From an uncultured Erysipelotrichaceae bacterium (lineage in GTDB: Bacteria; Bacillota_I; Bacilli_A; Erysipelotrichales; Erysipelotrichaceae): a DNA stretch of 5,247 nt. The notes beneath the pieces were generated by a model. The model was not told where the DNA came from. It was given only the letters and a program-made list of their open reading frames with translations, and searched no databases. The stretch covers positions 1 through 5,247 of the forward strand of contig CALFEZ010000258.1 of NCBI GenBank assembly GCA_937957895.1, given 5' to 3'. A program made the position numbers and the translations under genes. Shown here piece after piece: positions 1 to 5,170 of the stretch (the stretch's first letter is position 1; the number at the start of each line of letters is the position of its first letter).

Positions 1-40
1 GCACGTCAAGCAGGTGCTCTCCCATCTGAGCTAAGTGTCC
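1..40 (-). tRNA. tRNA-Val (anticodon GAC), 5' half, cut by window edge
   Basis: Read on the minus strand from position 40, the sequence folds as the 5' half of a tRNA. It has acceptor strand GGACACT (40-34), T8-A9, D stem GCTC/GAGC (31-28 and 19-16) around the loop AGATGGGA with the conserved GG pair, A26, then anticodon stem strand CCTGC (14-10) and the 7-nt loop TTGACGT (9-3). The start of the 3' anticodon strand (GC) is the last visible part. The anticodon is GAC (7-5), which reads valine codon GUC. The variable loop, T arm, 3' acceptor strand and any encoded CCA lie outside the window. The identity rests on the anticodon; the cloverleaf cannot be completed here. Confidence 0.93.
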
Positions 41-55
41 ATCCAATGCTAAATC

Positions 56-84
56 ATAGTAGCACAATTTCAAAGACTTGGCAA
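56..84 (-). promoter_or_regulatory. Promoter of the tRNA-Val gene
   Basis: On the minus strand there is a -35 TTGCCA (84-79), a 17-nt spacer and a -10 TACTAT (61-56). TGC lies just before the -10, giving an extended -10 element. Transcription should start near position 49, about nine bases before the mature tRNA 5' end at 40. The -35 begins only seven bases after the smr stop codon. Confidence 0.75.
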
Positions 85-91
85 CGCAAAA

Positions 92-316
92 TTAGACACA
101 AACAAAGATCGTTTGACCTTTGTTCATGGTTTTAAGTTTGCGTTTGATGCGAGGATGATGATATTTTGAAACAAAGTTCTTAAGCCTCGTTCCTTGATGA
201 AATCCATGGATCACGATCACTTCCAACTGCCCCATAGGCAGGCGATCCATAAATCGATCCAGTTCTTCCTTTGCTTCGATCACCGTCAACTCATGCAGAT
301 CAATCGTCGTACTCAT
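92..316 (-). CDS. Small stand-alone Smr-domain protein (74 aa)
   Basis: This is a protein that is almost entirely one Smr domain, the fold found at the C-terminus of MutS2 and in small stand-alone proteins, where it acts as a nucleic-acid binding or nicking module. The DLH motif is at residues 6-8 (ATIDLHEL-like start, here TTIDLHEL) and the second motif is VIHGFHQGTRLKNFV at 35-49. That second motif departs from the usual HGxGxGxLR: a His sits between the glycines and TRLK replaces the common VLR. The C-terminal half is basic (PRIKRKLK). An in-frame ATG exists 45 nt upstream, but the start at 316 is preferred because it follows AGGGGAAG (328-321) and begins directly at the Smr fold. The start overlaps the end of the upstream gene by 17 nt, so it is the last gene of the feo operon. 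Its role there is unknown; RNA or DNA binding is inferred from the family only. Confidence 0.85.
   Translation of the reverse strand: MSTTIDLHELTVIEAKEELDRFMDRLPMGQLEVIVIHGFHQGTRLKNFVSKYHHPRIKRKLKTMNKGQTIFVCV
101..124 (-). terminator. Hairpin in the 3' end of smr, possible weak terminator
   Basis: The minus-strand RNA can form AACAAAGGUC-AAAC-GAUCUUUGUU: ten pairs, one of them G-U, closing a 4-nt loop. It lies within codons 65-72 of the Smr gene and is followed by the T-rich but interrupted stretch TGTGTCTAATTTT. No other hairpin was found between smr and the tRNA promoter. It may terminate weakly, act as a stabilising 3' end, or let feo transcripts read into the tRNA gene. Confidence 0.45.
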
Positions 317-497
317 CGGTCTTCCCCTTTTTGTATTCTGCCACCCAAAGCGGCATTTCATCGCTGCTTTTATGCTCCTTGACGATGGAACAACTCTTGC
401 ATGCCACAGAAATGCCTTGTTTGCGGCGTTTGATCATGCCTCTGATGATCAATGCCACGATGATGGCTAAGATACTTAATACTATAAAGTCACCCAT
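300..497 (-). CDS. Small FeoB-associated-type Cys-containing membrane protein (65 aa)
   Basis: This 65-residue protein has one N-terminal membrane helix (about residues 4-20, very rich in I/L/V/A). A positively charged stretch RGMIKRRK (19-26) follows, predicting a cytoplasmic C-terminus, then a C33-K-S-C36 pair, then a polar acidic tail. Size, one helix followed by closely spaced cysteines, and a place directly after feoB fit the FeoB-associated Cys-rich membrane protein family of Firmicutes, which is thought to assist FeoB. Only two cysteines are present, fewer than in many members. The start is three bases after the feoB stop and has only a weak Shine-Dalgarno (GGGTTGA), so translation probably depends on ribosomes finishing feoB. 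The start codon is in the same frame as feoB. Assignment is by context and architecture; the primary sequence match is modest. Confidence 0.75.
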   Translation of the reverse strand: MGDFIVLSILAIIVALIIRGMIKRRKQGISVACKSCSIVKEHKSSDEMPLWVAEYKKGKTDEYDD

Positions 498-500
498 AAA

Positions 501-2513
501 TCAACCCATGATCCAAAATCCGATCTGATAAACGACAAAAGCCAGCAACCATGCAATGCCAGTTTGATAACCAACAGCAAGGAATGTCCATTTCCATGAG
601 TTCATCTCTCGTTTCATGGCTGCAAAAGCTGCAACACAAGGAAGATACAATAGTGTAAAGATCATAAATGAGTAAGCAGACAGCGGGGTAAAGACTGTAC
701 GCAGTGGTTGAGCAAGCATTTCAGGACTTTCAATGGCTGCTTCTCCAACTCCATACAACACACCCAATGTGCCAACGACCGCTTCCTTAGCCACAAACCC
801 AACGAGCAAACTCATGGCTGCCCGCCATTCACCAAATCCTAACGGAGCAAATACAAATGCGATTGATCGACCGATGATGCCAAATATACTTTCAGCACTG
901 TCTTCAACCAAATGAAGCTGAAAATTGAACGACTGCAAAATCCATATGACGATCATGGCAAGCAAGATCACAGTTCCGGCATTGATCACAAATCCTTTGA
1001 CACGATCCCATGTATGAATAATCAAGTTTTTGATCGTTGGTAAGCGATACTCCGGCAACTCCATGATAAAGTTCGTTGTCTTTCCTTTGCTGATGAAACG
1101 TTTGAGAATAATACCCGATAGGATCGCTACCACGATCCCAATCACATAGATCGAAAAAACGATAAAGGCTTGATTAGAAGCAAAGAAGGCAACTGCAAAA
1201 ATCGCATACACCGGAAACTTAGCTCCGCATGACATAAACGGGATGATAAACATCGTCAGTCTTCGTTCCTTCTCATTTTCCAATGTCCTGGTTGCCATCA
1301 AAGCAGGAACAGAACACCCAAATCCCATGAGCATTGGGATGAAAGATCGACCTGATAATCCAAAACGGCGGAACATGCGATCCATGATAAAGGCTGCTCT
1401 TGACATATATCCTGAGTTTTCAAGCAATGATAGCATCAAAAACAGAATGGTGATTTCAGGTAAGAAGCTCAAGATGGCACCAACACCACCCAAGATTCCT
1501 TCCACTACAAGACTAAAAACAATATCTGATACATCCAGCCAAATCAGTAAGTTGGCGATACCTATGATCCCCCATTCGATGAAATCTTCAAAATACCCTT
1601 TGATAAATCCACCGATGGGACCAAATGCCACAAAAAACACAGAGTACATGATCAACAAGAAGATGGGTATTGCCAATATCTTGTGTGTCATGATGGTATC
1701 GATCTTATCCGATACTGTCTCACTCTCATCTTTGGTCTTTTTGATGGCACCTTTGATGATGCTGGAGATATATCGGTATTTTTCATCTGCAACAACCATG
1801 TCACGATCGATCTTGGCATTTAGAAATCGATCTTCTACCCATTCATTCAGTTTGGCCACGGATAGCACATCGATATCACAACCAATGGCCACTTCAGGTC
1901 CTTCTTCAAGAAAACGTATGGCATGATGAAATGAACATTCTGTGTGATCTTTTAAGGAATCACGAATGTAGTTGATCATGCTGTTGGTTTCTTCACTGTA
2001 TAGATCGATCAAATCCGGTACTCTACCCACTTGATCGACAGCTGCTTTAAGACACTCTTTGATTCCTTTGGACTTGCTGGCAACGATAGGAATGATTGGG
2101 ATATTCAAATGTTGAGAAAGCATTTCGATATCGATCTCGACCCCTTTGGACTTCAACACATCCATCATGTTGAGAGCGATGATCATCGGTTTTCTCATCT
2201 CGATCAGCTGCAACGTCAAAAAGAGATTGCGTTCGAGATGAGACGCATCCACTATGTTGATGATCACATCGACATCCCCTTTTTCCACGTGTTCACGAGT
2301 GATGACCTCATCAACAGACATGGTTGAAAGCGAGTAGATACCGGGAAGATCGACGATCACTGCTTGGTGCCCATCCATTTTGACCTTGCCTACTTTCTTC
2401 TCCACGGTAACACCCGGCCAGTTGCCGACATGTTGGTTCGATCCCGTCATTTCATTGAAAAGCGTGGTTTTACCACTGTTGGGATTTCCCACAAGAGCTA
2501 TGTTGACATTCAT
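501..2513 (-). CDS. feoB: Ferrous iron transport protein B, GTPase-coupled membrane transporter (670 aa)
   Basis: FeoB moves Fe2+ across the cytoplasmic membrane and carries an N-terminal GTPase. All five G motifs are visible: G1 GNPNSGKT (9-16), G2 Thr36 in VGNWPGVTVEKK, G3 DLPG (55-58), G4 NMMD (115-118) and G5 ASKSKG (145-150). A helical linker (about 160-270) leads to the conserved entry DKIDTIMTHKILAIPIF (269-285). The polytopic membrane domain follows, with the paired gate motifs GFGCSVPALMATRT (397-410, Cys400) and PFMSCGAKFPVY (425-436, Cys429). The length of 670 fits the shorter Gram-positive FeoB; the extra Cys-rich C-terminal tail of enterobacterial FeoB is absent. The ATG overlaps the feoA stop as ATGA, so the two are translationally coupled. 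No frameshift or missing motif was seen. Confidence 0.98.
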   Translation of the reverse strand: MNVNIALVGNPNSGKTTLFNEMTGSNQHVGNWPGVTVEKKVGKVKMDGHQAVIVDLPGIYSLSTMSVDEVITREHVEKGDVDVIINIVDASHLERNLFLTLQLIEMRKPMIIALNMMDVLKSKGVEIDIEMLSQHLNIPIIPIVASKSKGIKECLKAAVDQVGRVPDLIDLYSEETNSMINYIRDSLKDHTECSFHHAIRFLEEGPEVAIGCDIDVLSVAKLNEWVEDRFLNAKIDRDMVVADEKYRYISSIIKGAIKKTKDESETVSDKIDTIMTHKILAIPIFLLIMYSVFFVAFGPIGGFIKGYFEDFIEWGIIGIANLLIWLDVSDIVFSLVVEGILGGVGAILSFLPEITILFLMLSLLENSGYMSRAAFIMDRMFRRFGLSGRSFIPMLMGFGCSVPALMATRTLENEKERRLTMFIIPFMSCGAKFPVYAIFAVAFFASNQAFIVFSIYVIGIVVAILSGIILKRFISKGKTTNFIMELPEYRLPTIKNLIIHTWDRVKGFVINAGTVILLAMIVIWILQSFNFQLHLVEDSAESIFGIIGRSIAFVFAPLGFGEWRAAMSLLVGFVAKEAVVGTLGVLYGVGEAAIESPEMLAQPLRTVFTPLSAYSFMIFTLLYLPCVAAFAAMKREMNSWKWTFLAVGYQTGIAWLLAFVVYQIGFWIMG

Positions 2514-2740
2514 GTTTTATCCCTCACATAGATCTCTTTGGCTTCATTTTTCCGCAAAGTCAAATGATATCCACGCAAAACCACCTCGATGGGATCACCC
2601 AGAGGTGCTTGTTTCAAAACTTTTATCTCAGTGCCGATCGTAACACCCATATCGATGATCCGTTTTCGTATCAGGCTTTTTCTCCCCAATCCTTCAACGA
2701 TACAAACTCCACCGATCGCAACGTCATTCAGTGTTTTCAT
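2510..2740 (-). CDS. feoA: Ferrous iron transport protein A, SH3-like accessory (76 aa)
   Basis: FeoA is a small cytoplasmic SH3-like protein that supports FeoB-dependent Fe2+ uptake, probably by contacting FeoB. The sequence shows the family pattern: an N-terminal strand ending in GLGRKSLIRKRIIDMGVT (about 17-34), GTEIKVLKQAPLGDPIEV (36-53) and the closing RGYHLTLRKNEAKEI. The frame is open up to 2833, but the start at 2740 gives the normal 76-residue length and begins at the conserved MKTLNDV-like strand. GAGGAG lies about ten bases upstream, and the likely promoter falls inside the longer reading. An ATG at 2758 is in frame but would put the Shine-Dalgarno within the gene. The stop overlaps the feoB start (ATGA). 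This is the first gene of the feo operon. Confidence 0.95.
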   Translation of the reverse strand: MKTLNDVAIGGVCIVEGLGRKSLIRKRIIDMGVTIGTEIKVLKQAPLGDPIEVVLRGYHLTLRKNEAKEIYVRDKT

Positions 2741-2750
2741 TCCATGCAAA

Positions 2751-2756
2751 CTCCTC
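2751..2756 (-). promoter_or_regulatory. Ribosome binding site that sets the feoA start
   Basis: GAGGAG on the minus strand sits ten bases before the ATG at 2740. The spacing is slightly long but usable. It supports the 76-residue FeoA over the longer open frame. Confidence 0.6.
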
Positions 2757-2766
2757 ATCCATCTTA

Positions 2767-2796
2767 ACAATACTAACAATGTGAATTTGCTGTCAA
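2767..2796 (-). promoter_or_regulatory. feoA: feo operon promoter
   Basis: A consensus -35 TTGACA (2796-2791) and a -10 TATTGT (2772-2767) are separated by 18 nt on the minus strand. The predicted start near 2760 leaves a leader of about 20 nt containing the ribosome site. The -10 is embedded in a tandem pair of TTGTTA (2779-2774 and 2770-2765), a possible operator overlapping the RNA polymerase site. Confidence 0.65.
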
Positions 2797-2800
2797 CATA

Positions 2801-2823
2801 TTCATCAAATCGATGTTCATCAA
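2801..2823 (-). repeat. Direct repeat TTGATGAA x2 just upstream of the feo -35
   Basis: Two identical 8-mers TTGATGAA (minus strand 2823-2816 and 2808-2801) are spaced 15 bp start to start. The second ends four bases before the -35. The placement suits tandem binding sites of a regulator, but no known Fur, DtxR or MntR box is recognisable, so the role is inferred. Confidence 0.4.
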
Positions 2824-2845
2824 TACCATGCATGCAATGATATTG
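2821..2845 (-). promoter_or_regulatory. Imperfect 25-bp inverted repeat upstream of the feo promoter
   Basis: Minus-strand CAATATCAT (2845-2837), 7 nt (TGCATGC), then ATGGTATTG (2829-2821). The 9-nt arms match at eight positions, and the ninth would be a G-U pair in RNA. It sits between the terminator of the preceding gene and the feo -35, touching the TTGATGAA repeat. It could be an operator or activator site; it has no T tract and is not a terminator. Confidence 0.4.
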
Positions 2846-2857
2846 TGACTGTGGTCA

Positions 2858-2882
2858 AAATTAAAAAGCCCTACTCAGGGCT
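2858..2882 (-). terminator. Intrinsic terminator of the 127-aa membrane protein gene
   Basis: On the minus strand AGCCCT (2882-2877), loop GAGT, AGGGCT (2872-2867), then TTTTAATTTT. This is a perfect 6-bp GC-rich stem with a U tract. The stop codon TAG (2873-2871) lies inside the hairpin, at the loop/stem boundary, so the last three codons form the 5' arm and most of the loop. It separates this gene from the feo operon. Confidence 0.85.
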
Positions 2883-3254
2883 CTCGATCGTTTTGATTTT
2901 CTTTCTTTTGGTCTTTGTTTTTTTTATTTGCGACCATTTGTTTCTATTGGACGTGTATGCTATCGCAAGTACGGTATACACGATTGTTGCACTAAGACTC
3001 AGCAAAAAGTATGCAAATCCTTTGGCAAACAACATCATGTCCTGGTTGAGACGTTGCATGGCAATGATCAAAAACAGAATGTTGATCAAAATCAAAGGAA
3101 AAGATGCATGCAAAAACCTAAGTGGTTTTAGCTGCTTGATGTATTTTTTTGCATAGTACACCACAAAGAAGTATGCCATACCCGCAAAAGCAACGATGAT
3201 GGCAATCATGATATAACTGAAATATTGCTTGATCAGACTGATGATTAATGACAT
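2871..3254 (-). CDS. Unrecognised three-helix membrane protein with basic tail (127 aa)
   Basis: I do not recognise this protein. It has three probable membrane helices: about residues 12-34 (YFSYIMIAIIVAFAG and on), 50-66 (ASFPLILINILFLIIA) and 76-100 (FAKGFAYFLLSLSATIVYTV region). YAKKYIKQLKPLR lies between the first two. The tail (101-127) is strongly basic, with KKTKTKRKKIK at 111-121, which predicts a cytoplasmic C-terminus that could touch nucleic acid or phospholipid head groups. No cysteine, catalytic motif or signal-peptidase site is seen. The start at 3254 has AGAGGA six bases upstream and follows its own promoter. A terminator closes it, so it is a one-gene unit between an ABC operon and the feo operon; a link with either is not shown. 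Confidence 0.8.
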   Translation of the reverse strand: MSLIISLIKQYFSYIMIAIIVAFAGMAYFFVVYYAKKYIKQLKPLRFLHASFPLILINILFLIIAMQRLNQDMMLFAKGFAYFLLSLSATIVYTVLAIAYTSNRNKWSQIKKTKTKRKKIKTIESPE

Positions 3255-3278
3255 ATTAGATCCTCTTTATCGATTTTC

Positions 3279-3308
3279 ATTATACCATAATCTAGTTGAG
3301 TGTTTGAA
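3279..3308 (-). promoter_or_regulatory. Promoter of the 127-aa membrane protein gene
   Basis: A perfect -10 TATAAT (minus strand 3284-3279) is preceded by TGG, an extended -10 element. The -35 is weak (TTCAAA, 3308-3303, 18-nt spacer). The expected start near 3272 gives a short leader carrying the AGAGGA ribosome site. Confidence 0.75.
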
Positions 3309-3325
3309 AAATATGAAGATGGTTC

Positions 3326-3358
3326 CATCAAAAAGAATGCTATGCACTCTTTTTGATG
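3326..3358 (-). terminator. Terminator hairpin closing the ABC operon
   Basis: On the minus strand the arm CATCAAAAAGAGTGC (3358-3344) pairs with GCATTCTTTTTGATG (3340-3326) across the 3-nt loop ATA: 15 pairs with one G-U. The core AGAGTGC/GCATTCT followed by TTTTT acts as a terminator on this strand, while the A5/T5 pairing gives the symmetric form typical of bidirectional terminators. The stop codon TAG of the ATPase gene (3342-3340) is at the hairpin apex. Confidence 0.75.
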
Positions 3359-4032
3359 TCCATTACGATCTTCCCATCCTTGATCTCGATGATTCGATCC
3401 GTTCTTTCCGCAACACTTTGATCATGAGTAATGATCAAGAAAGTCGTATCGAACTTTTTATTTATCTCTCTCATCAAGGCATAGATTTGGTCCGTAGTAT
3501 CTGAATCCAGATTTCCGGTCGGCTCATCAGCCAAGATGATTTTCGGTTGGTTTATCAGAGCTCGCGCAATAGCTGTCCGCTGTTGTTGTCCCCCTGAAAT
3601 TTCTGTTGACAAATTGTCTTTGACTTTACTTAATCCAACAAGATCAATCAACTCATCAGCTCGTTTTATGATATCTTTGCTTATTGTTTTGTTTTTGATT
3701 CGGTAGGGTAGAAGAATATTTTCTTTGACAGTGAACTCGGGCAACAAGTAGTGAAACTGGAATATAAACCCCATGGTTTCGTTTCTTAGCTTTGCCAACT
3801 CTTTGGCATTCATTGATGTTGTGAGTTTGCCATCGATTATAACATCTCCTCCTGTTGGTTTGTCAAGAGTACCGACAATATTCAATAGTGTGCTTTTGCC
3901 ACTGCCTGACTGTCCAATAATACTGTTGAAACTTCCTTTTTCGATCGATAGATCAATACCAAAGAGTATTTGTGTTTTGATTGTGGTTCCATAATACTTT
4001 GTTACCTGATTTAATCTTAAGATGTCAGCCAT
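3340..4032 (-). CDS. ABC transporter ATP-binding protein, LolD/MacB type (230 aa)
   Basis: This is the ATPase subunit that powers the permease encoded directly upstream, on the cytoplasmic face of the membrane. All nucleotide-binding motifs are intact: Walker A GQSGSGKST (40-48), Q-loop Gln92 in FIFQFHYLLPEF, signature ISGGQQQR (145-152), Walker B IILADE (165-170), D-loop NLDS (174-177) and H-loop His203 in ITHD. The Q-loop region FQFHYLLPEFTVKEN and the 230-residue length are characteristic of the LolD/MacB/FtsE group, not of importer ATPases. The signature begins with Ile in place of the usual Leu, a mild change. The ATG overlaps the permease end by 8 nt and has AGGTGA eight bases upstream. 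The substrate is unknown; lipoprotein release as in LolCDE should not be assumed in a probable monoderm, where peptide or drug export or envelope stress roles are common. Confidence 0.95.
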   Translation of the reverse strand: MADILRLNQVTKYYGTTIKTQILFGIDLSIEKGSFNSIIGQSGSGKSTLLNIVGTLDKPTGGDVIIDGKLTTSMNAKELAKLRNETMGFIFQFHYLLPEFTVKENILLPYRIKNKTISKDIIKRADELIDLVGLSKVKDNLSTEISGGQQQRTAIARALINQPKIILADEPTGNLDSDTTDQIYALMREINKKFDTTFLIITHDQSVAERTDRIIEIKDGKIVMDIKKSA

Positions 4033-5170
4033 TTCTAATCACCTCGATTGGACTTAACTTGCTCGATTTTCTTGCTGGGATCAGCGATGCTCCCAATGCC
4101 GCAACGATGGCAATAGTTGCTGAAAAAGCAATGAATACTGGATCAAATGTGATTGGGATCAAAGCAGATCCATCCGGATTTGTCGCAAATGTTGTAAACA
4201 TAACGATCAACCCTACACCAAGTGCGATACCAATGATGGCTCCAGTCACTCCCAAGATCAATCCTTGGAACATGAAGATGAAGCTTGCTTGCGTGTTTTG
4301 GATACCCATGGCTTTCAAGATCCCTATCTGACGTGATTTTTGAAGCACTGTTATCGCCAAAACTGATGCAATACCCAAAACTACAGCAATAAGAACAAAA
4401 ATTTGGATCATGATGCTTGAGACACTTTGACCATTAAGCCCACTTAAAAGTTCGGCATTTTGAACTTTCCAGTTTTCGACGATGACTGAAGGTCCCACAT
4501 TAAGTCGCTCTGCTATGACATCTGCTTCAAACACATCCCGTATTTGAATTTCTACCTGAGTGATCTTCTTTCCCATGTCAAACAGGTTTTGTGATGAATC
4601 GATAGTTGTGAATATCCACGATCGATTGAGTGCTGCTACTCGCAGATCAAAAAAACCTACAACAGTAAACTCATTCGTTTTGTTGGTTACAGTCTGAAGT
4701 CGGACGATCTCATTGATCATGATATCAAACTCATTTGCCAGGCTTTCTCCCAAGATGATCTCGTCCTGATTGATGGGCATCCGACCTTGTGTCAGTCGAT
4801 CATCAAGTTTGTATATTTCATCTGCCTGATTGGCAATTCCTCTCAGTAGAATGGATGCACTTTGCTCATCTTTGATCAAAAAAGCAGCATTCTGTGCAAT
4901 CAATCCGATGGCCGTTGCTGAGTCGATGCTTTCTACTTCTGACTGGATCTGAGGTGTATATTCAAACAAGTCATTCTGTGCATCTGCAGTGATGCTTATA
5001 TGGGGAGAACTACCTACAGTTGTGTTGATCAAATCATCTTGAAGGCCACTTATCAACAAACCAATGAATATTTGAACTGCTACACCGATCGCTATCCCCA
5101 ATGTGATCAAGATGGTCTGACCTTTACTGAAGGTCAAAAAGCGTTTGGCGATGCTGAATGACAACTTCAT
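4025..5170 (-). CDS. ABC transporter permease, MacB/LolE/FtsX family (381 aa)
   Basis: This is the membrane subunit of a type VII ABC system. The topology is clear: an N-terminal helix (about 17-42, QTILITLGIAIGVAVQIFIG), a large extracytoplasmic domain of the MacB periplasmic-core type (about 43-250), then three helices (about 254-277, 298-326, 346-365). The FtsX-family coupling motif QIGILKAMG (281-289) and the closing PARKSSKLSPIEVIRNG (365-381) are both present. The start at 5170 has GGAGGTG five bases upstream. Its ATG overlaps the stop of the preceding open frame as ATGA, and its end overlaps the ATPase start by 8 nt, so the three are one operon. With only one permease visible, the complex is probably a homodimer, unless the upstream truncated gene or one beyond the window encodes a partner. 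The transported substrate cannot be inferred. Confidence 0.94.
   Translation of the reverse strand: MKLSFSIAKRFLTFSKGQTILITLGIAIGVAVQIFIGLLISGLQDDLINTTVGSSPHISITADAQNDLFEYTPQIQSEVESIDSATAIGLIAQNAAFLIKDEQSASILLRGIANQADEIYKLDDRLTQGRMPINQDEIILGESLANEFDIMINEIVRLQTVTNKTNEFTVVGFFDLRVAALNRSWIFTTIDSSQNLFDMGKKITQVEIQIRDVFEADVIAERLNVGPSVIVENWKVQNAELLSGLNGQSVSSIMIQIFVLIAVVLGIASVLAITVLQKSRQIGILKAMGIQNTQASFIFMFQGLILGVTGAIIGIALGVGLIVMFTTFATNPDGSALIPITFDPVFIAFSATIAIVAALGASLIPARKSSKLSPIEVIRNG

Noticed and set aside
317..361. Fifteen-residue N-terminal extension of the Smr protein
   Set aside because: The ATG at 361 lacks a ribosome site and lies deep in the preceding gene. The start at 316 has AGGGGAAG and begins at the domain.
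501..503. TGA as a tryptophan codon (mycoplasma code)
   Set aside because: TGA ends feoA, feoB, both small feo-linked genes or their neighbours at sensible lengths and coupled overlaps, and no TGA occurs at a conserved Trp position within the genes.
1243..1926. Long plus-strand open frame (227 codons) opposite feoB
   Set aside because: It is antisense to an intact, fully motif-bearing feoB. Its composition (rich in Ser, Met, Ile, Pro) is that of a shadow frame, no Shine-Dalgarno was seen, and no known domain is recognisable.
2741..2833. N-terminal extension of FeoA starting at 2833
   Set aside because: It would make FeoA 107 residues, well above the usual 75 or so. The extension has no family similarity and overlaps the TTGACA promoter, and a good GAGGAG supports the start at 2740.
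2821..2845. Riboswitch or second terminator in the feo leader
   Set aside because: The dyad lies upstream of the predicted transcription start, has no U tract, and no known riboswitch core is recognisable; the transcribed leader is only about 20 nt.
2845..3156. Plus-strand open frame with hydrophobic N-terminus opposite the 127-aa membrane protein
   Set aside because: It would begin at GTG with no ribosome site. The minus-strand gene there has a promoter, ribosome site and terminator. Hydrophobicity on the opposite strand is a common by-product of membrane-helix codons.
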